DNA from: Monoplex corrugatus
Taxonomy: Eukaryota; Mollusca; Gastropoda; Littorinimorpha; Ranellidae
Assembly: GCA_030674185.1 (NCBI GenBank)
Contig: JAPXFY010000018.1
Coordinates: 51,258,755-51,322,754, forward strand
Length of the DNA: 64,000 nt
Direction of reading: 5' to 3'
The translations under genes and the position numbers were made by a program. The first letter of the stretch is position 1, and every line of letters begins with the position of its first letter. Below, one piece after another: positions 1-12,227 of this stretch. The notes below the pieces were generated by a model that saw nothing but the letters and a program-made list of their open reading frames with translations, made no database searches and was not told the DNA's origin.

Positions 1-568
1 AACATACCCATTTTTAATGTGGAATAAGTTTCATATTATTATAATGTTAAAAATAAAACAGTTTTGTTGTCGTGAACAACCAATCTCGCCTTCGCGATAT
101 GTAAATAGAGACGAAAGCGGTAATGGCCGCCAAGTCTCGTTGTGCGCCGATTCATGCTGACAACACGAAATATATGCAAAACTTCAAAATCAAATATGAC
201 CACATGAAGTAAAAACGCACTGTCCATTAGAGAAGATAAATTTGCGATCATGTTTTATTTCATTCAAGCACAGATTCCCTATTTCCAGAAAAAGTTCTTG
301 GATGGCCTGGGCGCCGCCATGTTTGAAAACTGTTTATACACACGCACATTGTTGCTTCAGTTAAAGCCATAAACGGCCACAAAATGAAAAAACAGCAAAA
401 AAACACGAGAAGCTATCACAAATTCTTCATTTTTCTTTCCTTAGTAACATCAATCTACCTATATCAACCGCACAACGCTTTTTCTCGTTGACACCATAAA
501 GGGCGCCATCTTGGACACACACCGTGGAGAATAAACAGAAATACAGAGAGCAGCAATAAAATGCACTT
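1..568 (-). other. HCFC1: HCFC1 intron 1 (partial)
   Basis: This AT-rich stretch lies downstream of the HCFC1 exon 1 donor. Its short open frames on the minus strand lack Kelch motifs. It is inferred to be intron 1 running off the window. Confidence 0.7.
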
Positions 569-570
569 AC

Positions 571-730
571 TAGTATTGAACACATGAAGCTCGTCGACGA
601 TTCCTTCGTTACCACCACCAAATACAATCATCAATTCTTTTATTGCAACAGCTCGATGACCATGACGAGGTCTTGGACATGGACCGGTTGAGTTGGTAAC
701 CCGCTTCCACTTTAGTATGGGAGCAGCCAT
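571..730 (-). CDS. HCFC1: Host cell factor 1, first coding exon (partial gene)
   Basis: HCF-1 is a nuclear chromatin adaptor whose N-terminal six-bladed Kelch propeller binds transcription factors. The exon starts at an ATG (complement of 728-730) and reads [11 protein letters not shown], then [33 protein letters not shown]. This is the first Kelch blade of HCF-1 and is nearly identical to the vertebrate sequence over [14 protein letters not shown] and [15 protein letters not shown]. The exon ends in phase 1 at a clean GTAAGT donor (GT at 570-569), after the codon for the Thr of FNT, where the animal gene also breaks. The N-terminus before the Trp-Lys-Arg motif is shorter than in mammals. The rest of the gene lies beyond the left end of the window; nothing in 1-568 looks like exon 2. 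Confidence 0.93.
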
Positions 731-1560
731 CTTGATGGATACAAAGATGACGCCGGAACGCCCGGATGTCGAGTATAATTTTTTCTCCCGAAGGTCACGT
801 GATATACGTAGGCGTATTTAGTATGCATGTGACTATTGTTGCACGTTTTCTTTTTAATTTGAAACATACTTTATCCTACAATCACACAAACAGGTACTAT
901 AAAATTTTCATGTTCTTACACTACCGGCTTTTTCCGAACAAATCCGAAAAATTACGATTTTTTTCAAGAACGATAAGTCGTGTTTTTATGTAGGCCTACA
1001 TTAAGAGTGATGCCACATTAAAATAATGCCATATTTACCGAAAAAAAAAAGTATGCGCTCAGACAAGACATAAGAATTCGATTATTAATCTGTCTGTGTT
1101 TTTGTCAATATAGAAGAAATCTATCACTGCGCACAAATCACCCAGTACCCATTCTGTATACTGTCGTGAATGGATCTGTATCAACTTCCGAAAGTCTCAG
1201 AAAAAAATATTCATAATGCTATTAAAAAAATTTTTTAAAAAGTCCGCCAGCCTGAGCATACTAGCAGAAGACATCAAAAACAGATCTCTATCTCTCATGT
1301 ATCTAATGCGACTTTCTGACATCCATGAATACACCTAGCAATTATGTTCATGGGTACGTTAATATACCCTATGCAGAAAAACTTGGCTGTTCTGTTTCCA
1401 TGGTGTATTTGTCTTACTCAACAAGGTCTGTTGGTCGACATTGGTGCCCTTACGAAGGTCCAGTAAATTTGAGTAACATGGAATGAATTCCCTGGTCACA
1501 TTAAACATTCAGCTTTAATCACTTCCGTCAAATCTGCCCTGAACACTCATTGTTTTTTGG
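731..1560. other. HCFC1 upstream / promoter-proximal region
   Basis: This is unique-looking sequence upstream of the HCFC1 start codon. No TATA box could be placed with confidence. It holds the 5' UTR and promoter by position only. No coding frame or repeat of note is visible. Confidence 0.5.
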
Positions 1561-1580
1561 TTGGGTTTTTTTTCAACTGT

Positions 1581-1582
<2 letters not shown>

Positions 1583-1617
<35 letters not shown>

Positions 1618-1648
1618 TCTCTCTTCTCTCTCGTCTTCGTGTATGTGT

Positions 1649-1683
<35 letters not shown>

Positions 1684-1786
1684 AACGAAAGGTAGATTAG
1701 TTGTTTTACTGTGACCAGAGAGAGAGAAAGAAAGAGAGAGAGAGAGTTAAACGAAAGGTAGATTAGTTGTTTTACTGTGACGAGAG

Positions 1787-1828
<42 letters not shown>

Positions 1829-1832
1829 AACT
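1583..1832. repeat. CT/GA microsatellite and GA-rich minisatellite, left part
   Basis: A CT tract (about 1585-1632) is followed by GA tracts that alternate with a roughly 37-bp unit beginning TTAAACGAAAGGTAGATTAG and ending in TTTTACTGTGAC. Two units are seen before the LINE insertion at about 1833. The same unit resumes at 2671. Confidence 0.9.
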
Positions 1833-2474
1833 GTCGAAACAACTGCAAAACTCGTTCTCTCCTTCATAATGTCTTGCATTGACTATTGCAATTCACTCCT
1901 GTCTGGTCTTCCTGCCTCCACCATTCACATCCTACAGCGCATCCAAAACAATGCTGTACGCCTTGTACTCAAAAAGAAAAAAGCTGACCACATATCTCCT
2001 CTCCTGGCTCAACTTCACTGGCTCCCTGTATCAAAGCGCATACAGTACAAACTAGACACCATGTGCTACAAAAGCCTCAATAACGCAGACCCCGATTACC
2101 TGTCAAGCCTACTTGAGATCTATGTTCCCTCACGTACCCTCCGCTCTGCCTCCGATCCTCTGACTTTTTGCTTTCCACGCACTAAACTCAATACCTATGG
2201 TCCACGAGCCTTCTCTGTTTCTGGTCCACTCTCCTGGAACAAACTTCCTCTCTCAGTCCGTCAGCAACCTACTTTTGCTCTCCTTCAAGTCCGCTCTCAA
2301 AACTCACCTTTTCTCCTCTGCATAAAATCCTAACCTCACTCAAACCCCCTCTGCAGCCTGTCTCCGCTCGGAGGGGAATCACATTGTTATAATATATAAT
2401 TGTATATGATATGCTCTCTATAATTTTCCATTGCTTTTATTCTTGCTTTTATTCTTTCTCCCCATTTATAGCCA

Positions 2475-2538
<64 letters not shown>

Positions 2539-2662
2539 CGTGTGTGTGCGTGCGTACGTGCGTGTGTGCGTGCGTTCGTGCGTGGGTGTGTGTCTGTTTC
2601 AGCGCTTAGATTTGATTTTATCAAGATTTTGCGCTATATAAATATTGTAATTATTATTATTA
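1833..2662 (+). mobile_element. Non-LTR retrotransposon 3' end (CR1/L2-type reverse transcriptase C-terminus)
   Basis: An open frame runs to 2333 and encodes the C-terminal part of a LINE reverse transcriptase: [63 protein letters not shown] and [18 protein letters not shown] are the familiar motifs of CR1/L2-like elements. The upstream Met of the open frame lies in the GA repeat and is not meaningful. The 3' tail (about 2620-2662) has the typical GCGCTATATAAA followed by ATT repeats. A GT microsatellite (about 2476-2590) lies inside the 3' non-coding tail. The copy is 5'-truncated, as most LINE copies are. Confidence 0.9.
2476..2590. repeat. GT microsatellite within the LINE 3' tail
   Basis: An alternating GT tract with GC interruptions sits between the reverse transcriptase stop codon and the LINE 3' terminus. 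Confidence 0.95.
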
Positions 2663-2767
2663 GAGAGAGAGACTTAAACGAAAGGTAGATTAGTTGTTTT
2701 ACTGTGACCAGAGAGAGAGAAAGAAAGAGAGAGAGTTAAACGAAAGGTAGATTAGTTGTTTTACTGT

Positions 2768-2831
<64 letters not shown>

Positions 2832-2938
2832 AACGAAAGATAGATTAGTTGTTTTACTGTGACCAGAGAGAGAGAAAGAAAGAGAGAGAGAGAGTTAAAC
2901 GAAAGGTAGATTAGTTGTTTTACTGTGACCACACACAG

Positions 2939-2999
<61 letters not shown>

Positions 3000-3220
3000 T
3001 TAACGAAAGGTAGATGAGTTGTTTTACTGTGACCAGAGAAAGAGAGAGAGAGAGAGAGATTTAAACGAAAGGTGGATTAGTTGTTTTACTGTGACCACAG
3101 ACAGACAGACAGACAGACACAGAGAGTTTAACGAAAGGTAGATTAGTTGTTTTACTGTGACCCACACACAGACAGACAGACAGACAGGGGTTAAACGAAA
3201 AGTAGATTATTGTTTTACTG
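2663..3220. repeat. GA-rich minisatellite, right part
   Basis: About seven units of the same TTAAACGAAAGGTAGATTAG-type repeat seen at 1680-1780 are separated by GA, CAGA and ACAC tracts of varying length. Together with the left part, this shows one array interrupted by a LINE. Confidence 0.9.
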
Positions 3221-3920
3221 TTGCCAATGAGATATGCACGTGTCTTTTTGAATCCGTGTCTTATGATGATGATGATGATGTCTTATGTACGAATGTTTAT
3301 ATGTATGCATGTGAGTATATTTCATGTGTGTATGTCAACACATGTTAACTGCCAGAAATTGTTAGCAATGTTTTCTCAGTTGGGCACTAGTGGATTTCTA
3401 CCAAAATAAGTGGTCAAAAATGTAGACCATCGAGTAGCTTTTTTTTTAACTGGTACATGAATTAGGGAGGGGGGGGGGCGAAGGGTACATAAACAAACAT
3501 GTTTTTTAATTTAGCCTAAACTCGGCAGTTTGGAGGAAATGGATGAACAGCACTTTTTCAGGACACCTCCCAAAATATTTATGATTATTCTGTTTTCATG
3601 GTGGTAGGACTCTGTTACATTGCAATTCCCAATTGAAGTTTCTTTTTGATTGCAGTCTTTTCACAGAATGTGCCTGCAGTGGCCTCAAGAAGTATAAAAA
3701 TTATTTTCTGATGAGAAGTAAAATTTTGAAATTAATTTGTCTCAACCCTAACCTGTCTCATCTGTTGGCGTCACCGGGTTCAGTGTTGGCCGCTGCACTC
3801 TTTGACACTGCCACCTCCCTCCAAACGGCTTTGTTTTGACTTTTGTGGACAAACTTCTTGAATATTTAGGCCACTGATGTTGATCATGTTCTCAATGTAT
3901 GACATTGGAGGTCTGCTTTT

Positions 3921-4200
3921 TTAATTTTTTTTTTTACCTGTTTTTCCTTGAAAAATGGTTGCCATGAGGTCCGTGTTCTTATTACGTGACACATGGCCAA
4001 TGTATTTTAGTCTTCTCTTGTTGATGTCTGCCAGTAATTTTCTGGTGGTTTTAAGTACTTCCAGGACATTTATTAGTTCTTCTATCTGTCCATTTGACAC
4101 GTAGTGTCTCCGATAAAACCACATCTCTGCTGCCTCATTTCCGATTAAAAGCACATCTCTGCTGCTTCAATTCTTTTGCAATCAACTTTCCTCAGAGTGC
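3921..4200 (-). mobile_element. Degenerate LINE reverse transcriptase C-terminus fragment
   Basis: On the minus strand this reads EAAEMWFYRR, then TRKLLADINKRRLKYIGHVSR. It matches the C-terminal region of endonuclease/reverse-transcriptase LINEs (consensus like EMWCWRRMLR and RRLKWLGHVLR). It is degenerate and belongs with the better preserved copy at 26.57-27.34 kb. Confidence 0.75.
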
Positions 4201-4329
4201 AGGCTTAACATGTTAAAAGTTTAATTTTCAGACCATTTGGTATTCCTCCGTCCTTTCCAGATATCGTTGAGTTGGACCAGTTTTGTTTTGCCATTCCAAT
4301 TTTCGTTTTGATGTCTTTAGAGCAGGTTC

Positions 4330-4970
4330 AATTGTACCTGTTGTTTTCATCCCATTGTGGCCTTGTCACTGGTGACTCCATGGCAGTATCCCCATTTCAT
4401 TGTACTTGTCATGTTATTTCCCACTGTGGTCCTATTTGACCTCATCTAATTCATTCTGCCCTATTATGCCTACAATGTCCCCAATCCATTGAGTGTTTCG
4501 CCATGTCACTCACTTCATCTCATTGGCCTATCATCTTCATTTGTTTAATAATTTTAAGGTCTATATTTATACAGGTACAACAATGACAACAACCAAAAAG
4601 AAAGAAGGAATGAAAGACAGAAAGAAAGAAGGAAAGAAAGGAAGAAAGACAGACAAGTAAAGAAAGAAAAAGGAAATCGAAGAATTGGATGATGGGTAGC
4701 AAAGATGAGGGGAGTGAGGAGTAGCTTTCAAAGTTCAGAGGCAAAATTATATCCTTATTCCACTGTGGCCTTGCCTGTCAGTACGTCCATCCCACACATC
4801 CTGTCCTGGTGTGTCCACATCCTATTGTGACTTTGTCCCATTATGTCCCCACTTTGTTCGCTTGCGCCCATTACGTCCACATCCCATTGTAGCCCTGTCC
4901 TCACCCTGCTTCGCCTATCTCATTGTCCCACTGTGGCTTTGCATCATTGAGTCCCCATCTCAGCCATCTT
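4330..4970. repeat. Degenerate pyrimidine-rich repeat region with a GAAA-type tract
   Basis: Short imperfect repeats around CCCATTGTGGCCTTGTC recur between 4350 and 4960. They are interrupted by a GAAAGAAAG-rich purine tract (about 4605-4680). No coding frame is recognisable. Confidence 0.5.
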
Positions 4971-5345
4971 GCTCTTGTTCATCATCATGTGCTTTGCCGC
5001 ATGGCCCTCCATACGAATCTATCCCTTGTCGATGCAAGTGCATCTCCCACCCTCTCTGTCCTCAGACTCTGCAAGTCCATCCAACATTTTCTCAAAGAGT
5101 CTGTCTGGTGCTGTATTTCCCTCCAGATTTCCTGTTGTGACTAGGTGCTCTAATTTCTCTTGCCTCAAAAGATGTCCTATAAGTCTATAAAAGTTGCTTG
5201 TCTTTTCCTAATCTTCATCATTAATGTTCTTTGTTGCTTGTCTTTTCCTAATCTCCTTCATTAATGTTCTTCTTGTCTCCTTCGTTTTCTTTGTTTTCCA
5301 AGGAACACTCAACACTCTTCTTAGAAACCACATTTCAGTCTGCCC
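4971..5345 (-). mobile_element. LINE fragment, antisense, same family as 26.57-27.34 kb
   Basis: The plus strand shares long stretches with 26860-27230, including CCCTCCATACGAATCTATCC, CTCCAGATTTCCTGTTGTGA and TTGCTTGTCTTTTCCTAATC. The frame is broken. The segment TTGCTTGTCTTTTCCTAATC is duplicated locally (about 5192 and 5233). Confidence 0.8.
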
Positions 5346-5910
5346 TTATTGTGCTTATAATATCGCTCTTCCTATGGTGGCCTTGTCTCATTGTACCTCC
5401 TGGCCCAACCTAACCCTATCGTGCCTATTATGTTCCAGTCTCATTGCAAACTTGTGCTATTGTGCCCCCAACCTCATTCATGGACCTTCTGTATCTTGTC
5501 TCAGATCCCTCTGACTGTGTGCATCACATTTTTTAACAAAAACTGCATGCTAGTGTGTTGCGCACATCTATGTGTGTGCATACATGGGCATTTGTGGACG
5601 TCTTTCCGGATTAGTTTCAACAATCATATTTTGACACTTCCTTGTTTTATAGGCACATGCACAAAGTGGATCAAATTCACTCTCTTTTATACAAAGTGCT
5701 TGCAGATTTGGGTGAATCACATATGGAATTGTCTGGGTGTGATGAATTCTTGAACAAACTCCAAATTTATACCAAGAGGTAACTTCACACACAAATTCAG
5801 TCTCTCTCTGAAGTACAAAGAGGTAGGTTCTGCCAGGTTACCTGATGCCAGAAATGTATTTACAATAATACAAAATCTACTTTTAGTATAATATTCTTTA
5901 CATTAAAACA

Positions 5911-5923
5911 AAAATGTGTGTGT

Positions 5924-6004
<81 letters not shown>

Positions 6005-6010
6005 TGTATG
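5911..6010. repeat. GT microsatellite
   Basis: A nearly uninterrupted alternating GT tract of about 100 bp. Confidence 0.97.
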
Positions 6011-8040
6011 TGGTGAATGCATGAAAGTGTGTGTGCATGCGCCCTTCAAAATAAGTCTCAACAACACTACTACTTGCTCAACAGTTACAAGGACACAAGA
6101 GGATCAACTTCACTCATGTTCTATACAAAGAGGCAACACACACATTTTCTCTTTCTCTGAGCAATATAACAAGATACATGTAGAATGACCTGATTTTAAT
6201 TATCCCATTTTTACACACATTTCAAGCAAACAGGAAAAAGTAAATACATGTACATGTAAATCTTTGAAAAAGTATAAATTCATACACATTATGATAATTA
6301 TTTACACATCTATATCGTAGGCAGATACTTGGTTGTGAGATTCCATACAATGATTAATCCTTTGACTCTCTCAGCCTATCCAACATTTGCCACTAGCTTC
6401 TTGCAGGAAGAGTCAAAGGGTTAAAAGGAAAAAAAAATATATTTACACATTGTGTAGTGAAGTACTAGATTTGTACAGGTTTTGGGGAGATGGGAAGAAT
6501 AATCTACTCCATCATTTTCAACATACAGTATAAAAAAAACATAATAAAAAAAAAAGAAAACAAAACTGACCATTCAAACAACATGGCTGCAAGCTCAGCC
6601 TATTTTTAAGCATCCATGTTTGCAACACTTTCTTTGGTTTCCTTCAAAGCCAAACATACGAACCCTACGGCAAAATCTATTACATCTGAACTACTGACAC
6701 AAAGTATCAATCCTTCAGTTACCAATAATAAAATCATGTCACTGAAATTGTATCCCAATGATTCGATTTTCTCTTTGGAAACAGTCCATAATCTGGTTTA
6801 GATATGCAGAATGTACCACAAACTCCACACCATCTCCTCCTCGTAATCGTGAAAATCTACTTCTGTGACTACCATTGTTGATGCATATTGGAGAACCTAC
6901 AATACACAGCAGATGTTTATACTGGAAACCAAGACAGACAGATGTTCACTTTTGTCTTACGATGCACAAATATACCTATAGGTCTGAGGAAGTATAAACT
7001 CTCACAAATAATGTATGGTGACCTGAAACATGGGAACATTATGGTCTGTACTGCCTTTTATGGATCAACAAGAACTGTAAGTGAGGTGGGGTATATACCA
7101 TAGATTCAGTTACATCATCACATAAACTGAGTGTAGGAAGGGGGGGGGGGGGCATGTATGTAAGTGTGAATATGTTGCTGATATGTGTGAATGCAAAAAA
7201 GAGAGAACTCATTTTTTCATTTTTAATTGTTTTAAAATTTTTTTTTTTTATGAAAGAGTGATGTGTCATGTTTCATGCACTGTTTCCTTACATGAAATTG
7301 ATTAATTTTACATAAGTGTACATAATTGTATTGATTACCTTGCATATCTGACGAATTTTACACTGTGATACTGACTTCATCATATACTACACATTCTGTA
7401 ACATCATGACACATCATACAGCCTTTGTACAAACAAATGAGTCCAATGCAGCCCTGACATACTGACACTTCTGTATACTGACATACTGACACTTTTGTAT
7501 ACCAACATACTGACAATTCTGTATGCCGACATACTGACATTCTTTCATACTGACATACTGACACTGGTATATATCCATGACCTTGACTTCAAAATGACCA
7601 CGTTATACTTACAGCAATACGCTGTAACTTCTGGATTATAAATATAAAGCAAATCTATGTACAAGTCACACTGTTGACATTCACAGTGTGTGAGTCTGTG
7701 GGCAAGCACACACAAACATGCCTACCCACCAGACACACGTAAGTATCAACTGCACATGTACAGCTAAAGTATCAGATAATCTCAAGAAAGCAACCATAAT
7801 GTTCAAGGTTATCTACAGTGTAATCTCAGCCATCCTGATCAATGAAACTGCCACTGAATCATGAGAAAAACGAAAAAGATCTCATCTCTGTCTGAAATAT
7901 GACAACAATAACACAGGCCAATAGTACTTTCACTTCAGTTCACTCTTGCTTCAAGAAAACAGGGATTTAAACACTTATATAGATAATGCAAGCTTTCAAC
8001 TCCCACTAGCATTCCACAGGAAACTAGAAGAAGCTACTGG
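6011..8040. other. Intergenic sequence, no recognisable gene
   Basis: This is AT-rich unique sequence. It contains a G tract (7141-7152), a short array of a 23-bp unit (GACATACTGACACTTCTGTA) at about 7450-7565, and the small TTAA element listed separately. The open frames are short and low in coding character. Confidence 0.6.
6354..6424. mobile_element. TTAA-bounded MITE, short inner-type copy
   Basis: It begins TTAATCCTTTGACTC and ends GAGTCAAAGGGTTAA. At 71 bp it corresponds to the palindromic inner element described at 27.4 kb with part of the right arm deleted. Confidence 0.75.
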
Positions 8041-8057
8041 GTATGGCAAGGGAATCA

Positions 8058-8535
8058 TTATTATTATTATTATTAATGTTTAAAACCCATCTGACTGTGC
8101 TGAGCTATGTCAGGGCTACGACCATCTCAAAACACACACAAACACTGATGGTCCGGAAAAAAAAAACTGGAAAAGAAAATAAACACACATATCAGTGCAG
8201 TCAAACACATAATCTGGGGATATGCCCCTGGCGTTGACCATTCTGCCCAATTTCTCACCTGGCTGAATACAAATGCATAAACATAACTAAGTATACTAAA
8301 ACATATACAAAAACTAGTCCTAAGTTACCTAAAAACAATTGCAACTACACATCACATGTCCTAGAGCCAAACTGCAGTTAATACTTGTACCTAATTATCA
8401 ATCCTAATATTAAGTATGTAAGGCCTTACAGAACATGCACAAGTGAATGGACAGCAAGGCAGAAAATGACAGGAAGAGTTGACAGAAAGTAAATGAGCAG
8501 TGCAGCAACAAGTGAATGACAGAAAAAAAGGACAT
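8058..8535 (-). repeat. Dispersed repeat family A, copy 1 (probable non-LTR 3' end)
   Basis: It shares a mosaic of about 400 bp with 38341-38710 and 60755-61270. Shared blocks include the start after an ATT/T-rich tract, the CATATCAGGGCTA-like block, CCTGGCGTTGACCA, CACTGCATTTTGGCTCTAG-like sequence on the minus strand, and TGGACAGCAAGGCAGAAAAT. The ATT-rich tract at its left end would be the 3' tail of a minus-strand retroelement. No protein is encoded. Confidence 0.7.
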
Positions 8536-8928
8536 TTCTAGCACAGAGAAGAGTTGAAATTTGAATACAAATATACAACTGATGAGTATGTTTCATAAAT
8601 GAAATGAATCACAAGTATATTTCATAAATGAACTGAATTTGCATCAGTTTGACTTTATTTTACAATCTTACTTGGTTTGCATCCCAAACATAACGGTCTG
8701 ATATATTTATGTGTAATCTGTAACAGTCACATCACTTCCAATACCATGCAACATATCCGTATCATTTTCATTACTATGCCAATTTCATTTTTTTCATTTG
8801 AGCCATATACACAAAAAATTGTTCATAAGGCAGTGTACATAATGTCCACACACCAACACGCTGTAAATCACCAATAGCTGTGTCAATGAAAATCACTTCA
8901 TTCAACCTATGTTACGACTCTGAAGTAC

Positions 8929-9125
8929 GAGCAAACATACCCAGTATCACCCTGACATTAACACTCTCTCTTCTCTCTTTCTCTCTACGACTCTGAAGTA
9001 TGAGCAAACATACCCAGTATCACCCTGACATTAACACTCTCTCTCTTTCTCTCTACGACTCTGAAGTATGAGCAAACATACCCAGTATCACCCTGACATT
9101 AACACTCTCTCTCTCTTTTTCTTTC
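8929..9125. repeat. 67-bp tandem repeat, three copies
   Basis: Three near-identical units contain TACGACTCTGAAGTATGAGC, CATACCCAGTATCACCCTGA and a CT-rich spacer. Confidence 0.9.
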
Positions 9126-10340
9126 TCACACATTAAGCTGTGACGATGAAGAAAGAGATAAAAATCAATGACAACAAAAAGATGGTTTAAAGGTATATAG
9201 AAAAATGACATCAAGGTCAACAACAAACTGAGGCACTGAGACATCTACAGTCATGAAAGTGAAAAATGTTAACTGAAAAAAAGAAAGATTGAGGCACTAA
9301 TCACATCAGATCTGATATGTCCGAAACATCAGTATGTAGAGAAATGGGACTTGGCTGTCCATTATAAAGGTACAAATAAATATGACTTCAGAACATGTTA
9401 CACATAGTGATGCTGACAGAATACATCATAAATAGCACCAAGTTGAGATTCCTCTTTGAGATGCATGATACTGCAACAGGAATGGCTTAATCTCATGAAA
9501 CACGAATAAAAAAGAAAAAGAAAAAAAAGCAGAATAACGCTTGGCATACTTTTCTTATTTTGAGTGTGTGGCATAACAAATTGAAGTAAGTCAAATTGAT
9601 TCACTATGCAGGACAACTCTGCCATTACTAAGATCTGTCACAGAAGTTCTGTTCTGACAGAAATTTCCTCCGATATCTATGGTAAAATTATACTGGAAAC
9701 AGTCGAGTGACCCTCTGTCTTCAGTAACCATGCAAGTGCTAATAAGGAGAACAAGAAGGAAAATACTAATATCAAAATAACAGTTTTCTTCTTTACAATG
9801 GTCTGCCTGCTTTAAGGTCACTTTGGTATAAATTTCTTGTCAGGATTGTCATACATCATATGTGAATACTCTTGTCATGAAATACAAAGTGGGACAAGAC
9901 ACAATAGGACACCATTGATTTGATCACCTAGAGAACAATGAATCAAAAGAACTGGATCTTTAAGAAAATGAAATTTGATGAACAAAAGAAACTTGAAAGA
10001 CTACAGCTAATTCTGGTACATAGGTAACCGCTCTCAAGAAGGTTAAAACCGGCCAACCCACAATATGGGGAGAACCTAAATGAAAATGTACATTCTGATG
10101 TAAACAGCAACTTTGAATGAATTATATAAATGGAAATCAGTGTTTACAGAGCTCTCTAACATCATTATTTTTTGTGAATGTACATAATCAGTGGTTGAAA
10201 AGACTTATAAACAACATGAACTGAAAATTTCTCACAAGGCAGTAGACTGCAAGTTGAAGAGGACGCTAAGGCTTATACTGCCAATGGCAATGACCAACCA
10301 GGATAGGTAGTGCTAACAGCCAATCAGGATGAGCAGTAAC
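9126..10340. other. Intergenic sequence without a recognised gene
   Basis: No repeat of note is seen. A minus-strand frame (9591-9821) has a hydrophobic stretch FLLVLLIST followed by a Cys-containing tail. It has no recognisable domain and could be chance. Confidence 0.5.
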
Positions 10341-10356
10341 ATGGCTGACAGGATCT

Positions 10357-10495
10357 TTAACCTTTTCGTGATGCACCGGTTGCCGGGAGACGGTGCCAAA
10401 AAAGTTCCCTCCCGACGCACCGTACCCCCAGTGCCGGTAAGGCGTCTGTTCCCCACAGACGCACCGACCGTACAGTGCCGGTCAAGTTTTGAAAA
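10357..10495. repeat. GC-rich island with internal repeats
   Basis: This is a sharp GC-rich block in AT-rich DNA. GACGCACCG occurs twice, and the neighbouring GTGCCGGT recurs in direct and inverted order. It follows TTTAACCTTTTCGTGATGCA. It is probably a small DNA transposon remnant; both strands are open for about 60-70 codons without recognisable protein similarity. Confidence 0.4.
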
Positions 10496-10758
10496 ATTCT
10501 GGCAGCTTTCACTGTAAAGAATATCCAAAACAACTGCCAGTACTGTTTAGCAGAAGGTTTCAGCAAAGGGACAGAGTCTGTTTAGTTGGTGTAGCTTTAC
10601 AGTTGATGCTTTGACTGATAACGGAATAAAGTGACCCCCCTGACCAGGAAATTCCAATGCCATGTGTTAGGTCTGCACTATCTTCCTTCATAAACTGTTT
10701 GCTGGCTACCGGGCGTGGGAATTCAGGAGTTATTATAAACTTTACCATCTAAGTTGAC

Positions 10759-10862
10759 TGCTCTCTCTCTCTCTCTCTCTCTCTTTCTTTCTCTCTCTCT
10801 ACTCTCTCTCTTAATCTCTCACACTCACTCTCTCTTTCTTGCTCGCTATGTGTGTGTCTGTG

Positions 10863-10920
<58 letters not shown>

Positions 10921-10955
10921 GGAAAGAAAGAGAGAGAGAGAGAGAGAGAGAGTGG
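10759..10955. repeat. CT then GA microsatellites (inverted pair)
   Basis: CT tracts at about 10761-10833 and GA tracts at about 10866-10951 face each other across a short TGTGTCTGTGT spacer. They can pair as a long hairpin. Confidence 0.9.
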
Positions 10956-10959
10956 TTTC

Positions 10960-12220
10960 AAAGGTTCCTTTAGACCTCAGTACAGCACAGTACAGTTACT
11001 ACTGGGATGTGAGCTTGCGTCTGGGTTATACTCTGTGACCTACGTTGTTCTTGTCGTAGCGATGCGTATAAGTGTTGGAAGTTCTTATTTGAAAATAGTA
11101 TGCTAGCAAATATCACGTTTTGAGCTTTCTGGTAATATCAAATACTTTGCCATCAATCATACTTTAGTAGCTGTAAAATAAAATAGAAAAGTAGTAAAAA
11201 TGGTGCGTCAGCAGGGAAGAAAACAAATGCCGACGGCCCAGCGGCTGGGAACTCGCCGGGGTGCGCACTGGCCGTCTTGAAAGAATTAACATGCATATTT
11301 GATGTTCTACATGCATGTACACACAAAGGGAGTTTAGACAATAACGCACAGTAACAACTCTGCATAACTGTTGACCTGGGAGATTGGGAAAATCTTTACC
11401 TTTTCCCAACCAGGCAGGAGGTACCCTGACAGAATCGAACCCAGACTTTCCAGTTGGAAGTTTAACATTTTTTCCACTTGAATACCATGTCTTTCATTAA
11501 AAACCGATAAGGATAGGCAGTGATATCAACCAATCAAGATGAGCGGTAGTAACAACTGGTCCATGTAAGTACTTACAGAAACAGCCAGTCACTATGGGCA
11601 CAGGTATAATTCATTCAGCATAGGCATTAGAATCTGCCAATCAGAATGAATAGCATTAGCAGCAAATTACTGACTTGGCTGCAGTTGCAGCTTACTGGTA
11701 CTGTCAACCAATTTGCAACTCATGCAACTGAGAACTTGTCCATACCACAAAAAGGCAAAGAAAAGTTGTGGTACAGAATTAAGAATAGATTGTACACACT
11801 AAAGACTACATAAAAGTAGACGCATTTCAGTATTTAAAAAAGAAAGGAAAAAAGGAGCATTTTAGTGTTAAACAGTAAGTGAATACACGCGAGAGGCACA
11901 ACAGGAGGAGAACAAGTAAGGATGATAATGTCTAAAATCTTTCTCAGCACCAGGAATGATTGTGGACAGTTGTGCTAATTGTAACACAAGATGTGTAAGT
12001 ACAGTAAGGCGTGAAGGCCGCAGGTCTATGTGGAGGGTAACAGTATGTAAATTTGGATGACTGGTTGTGTTTTCTTTTTTCTTTTTTTTTTTTATGAGGG
12101 GGGGGGGGGGGGGGGGCCTTTTTCTGTACTGCTCTTCTATCACTACCCCATGCTGTTTATTTTGGTTCTCACCTCCAAACCTACCAAAACTGAAGCCAAC
12201 ATGAATGCAGGATATAAAGG
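10960..12220. other. Intergenic sequence; possible SINE head around 11390-11460
   Basis: The minus strand around 11430 contains GGGTTCGATTCTGTCAGGG, similar to a tRNA B box, beside GGTACCTCC. No matching A box was placed. A G tract occurs at about 12098-12117. No gene is seen. Confidence 0.35.
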
Positions 12221-12227
12221 GCCACCA

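Noticed and set aside
9591..9821. Small secreted peptide gene on the minus strand
   Set aside because: A hydrophobic stretch and several Cys are present but it is not at the N-terminus, and no promoter, conservation or processing site supports it.
10329..10566. Small gene on either strand at the GC-rich block
   Set aside because: Overlapping frames on both strands with no recognisable motif; GC-rich repeats explain the absence of stops.
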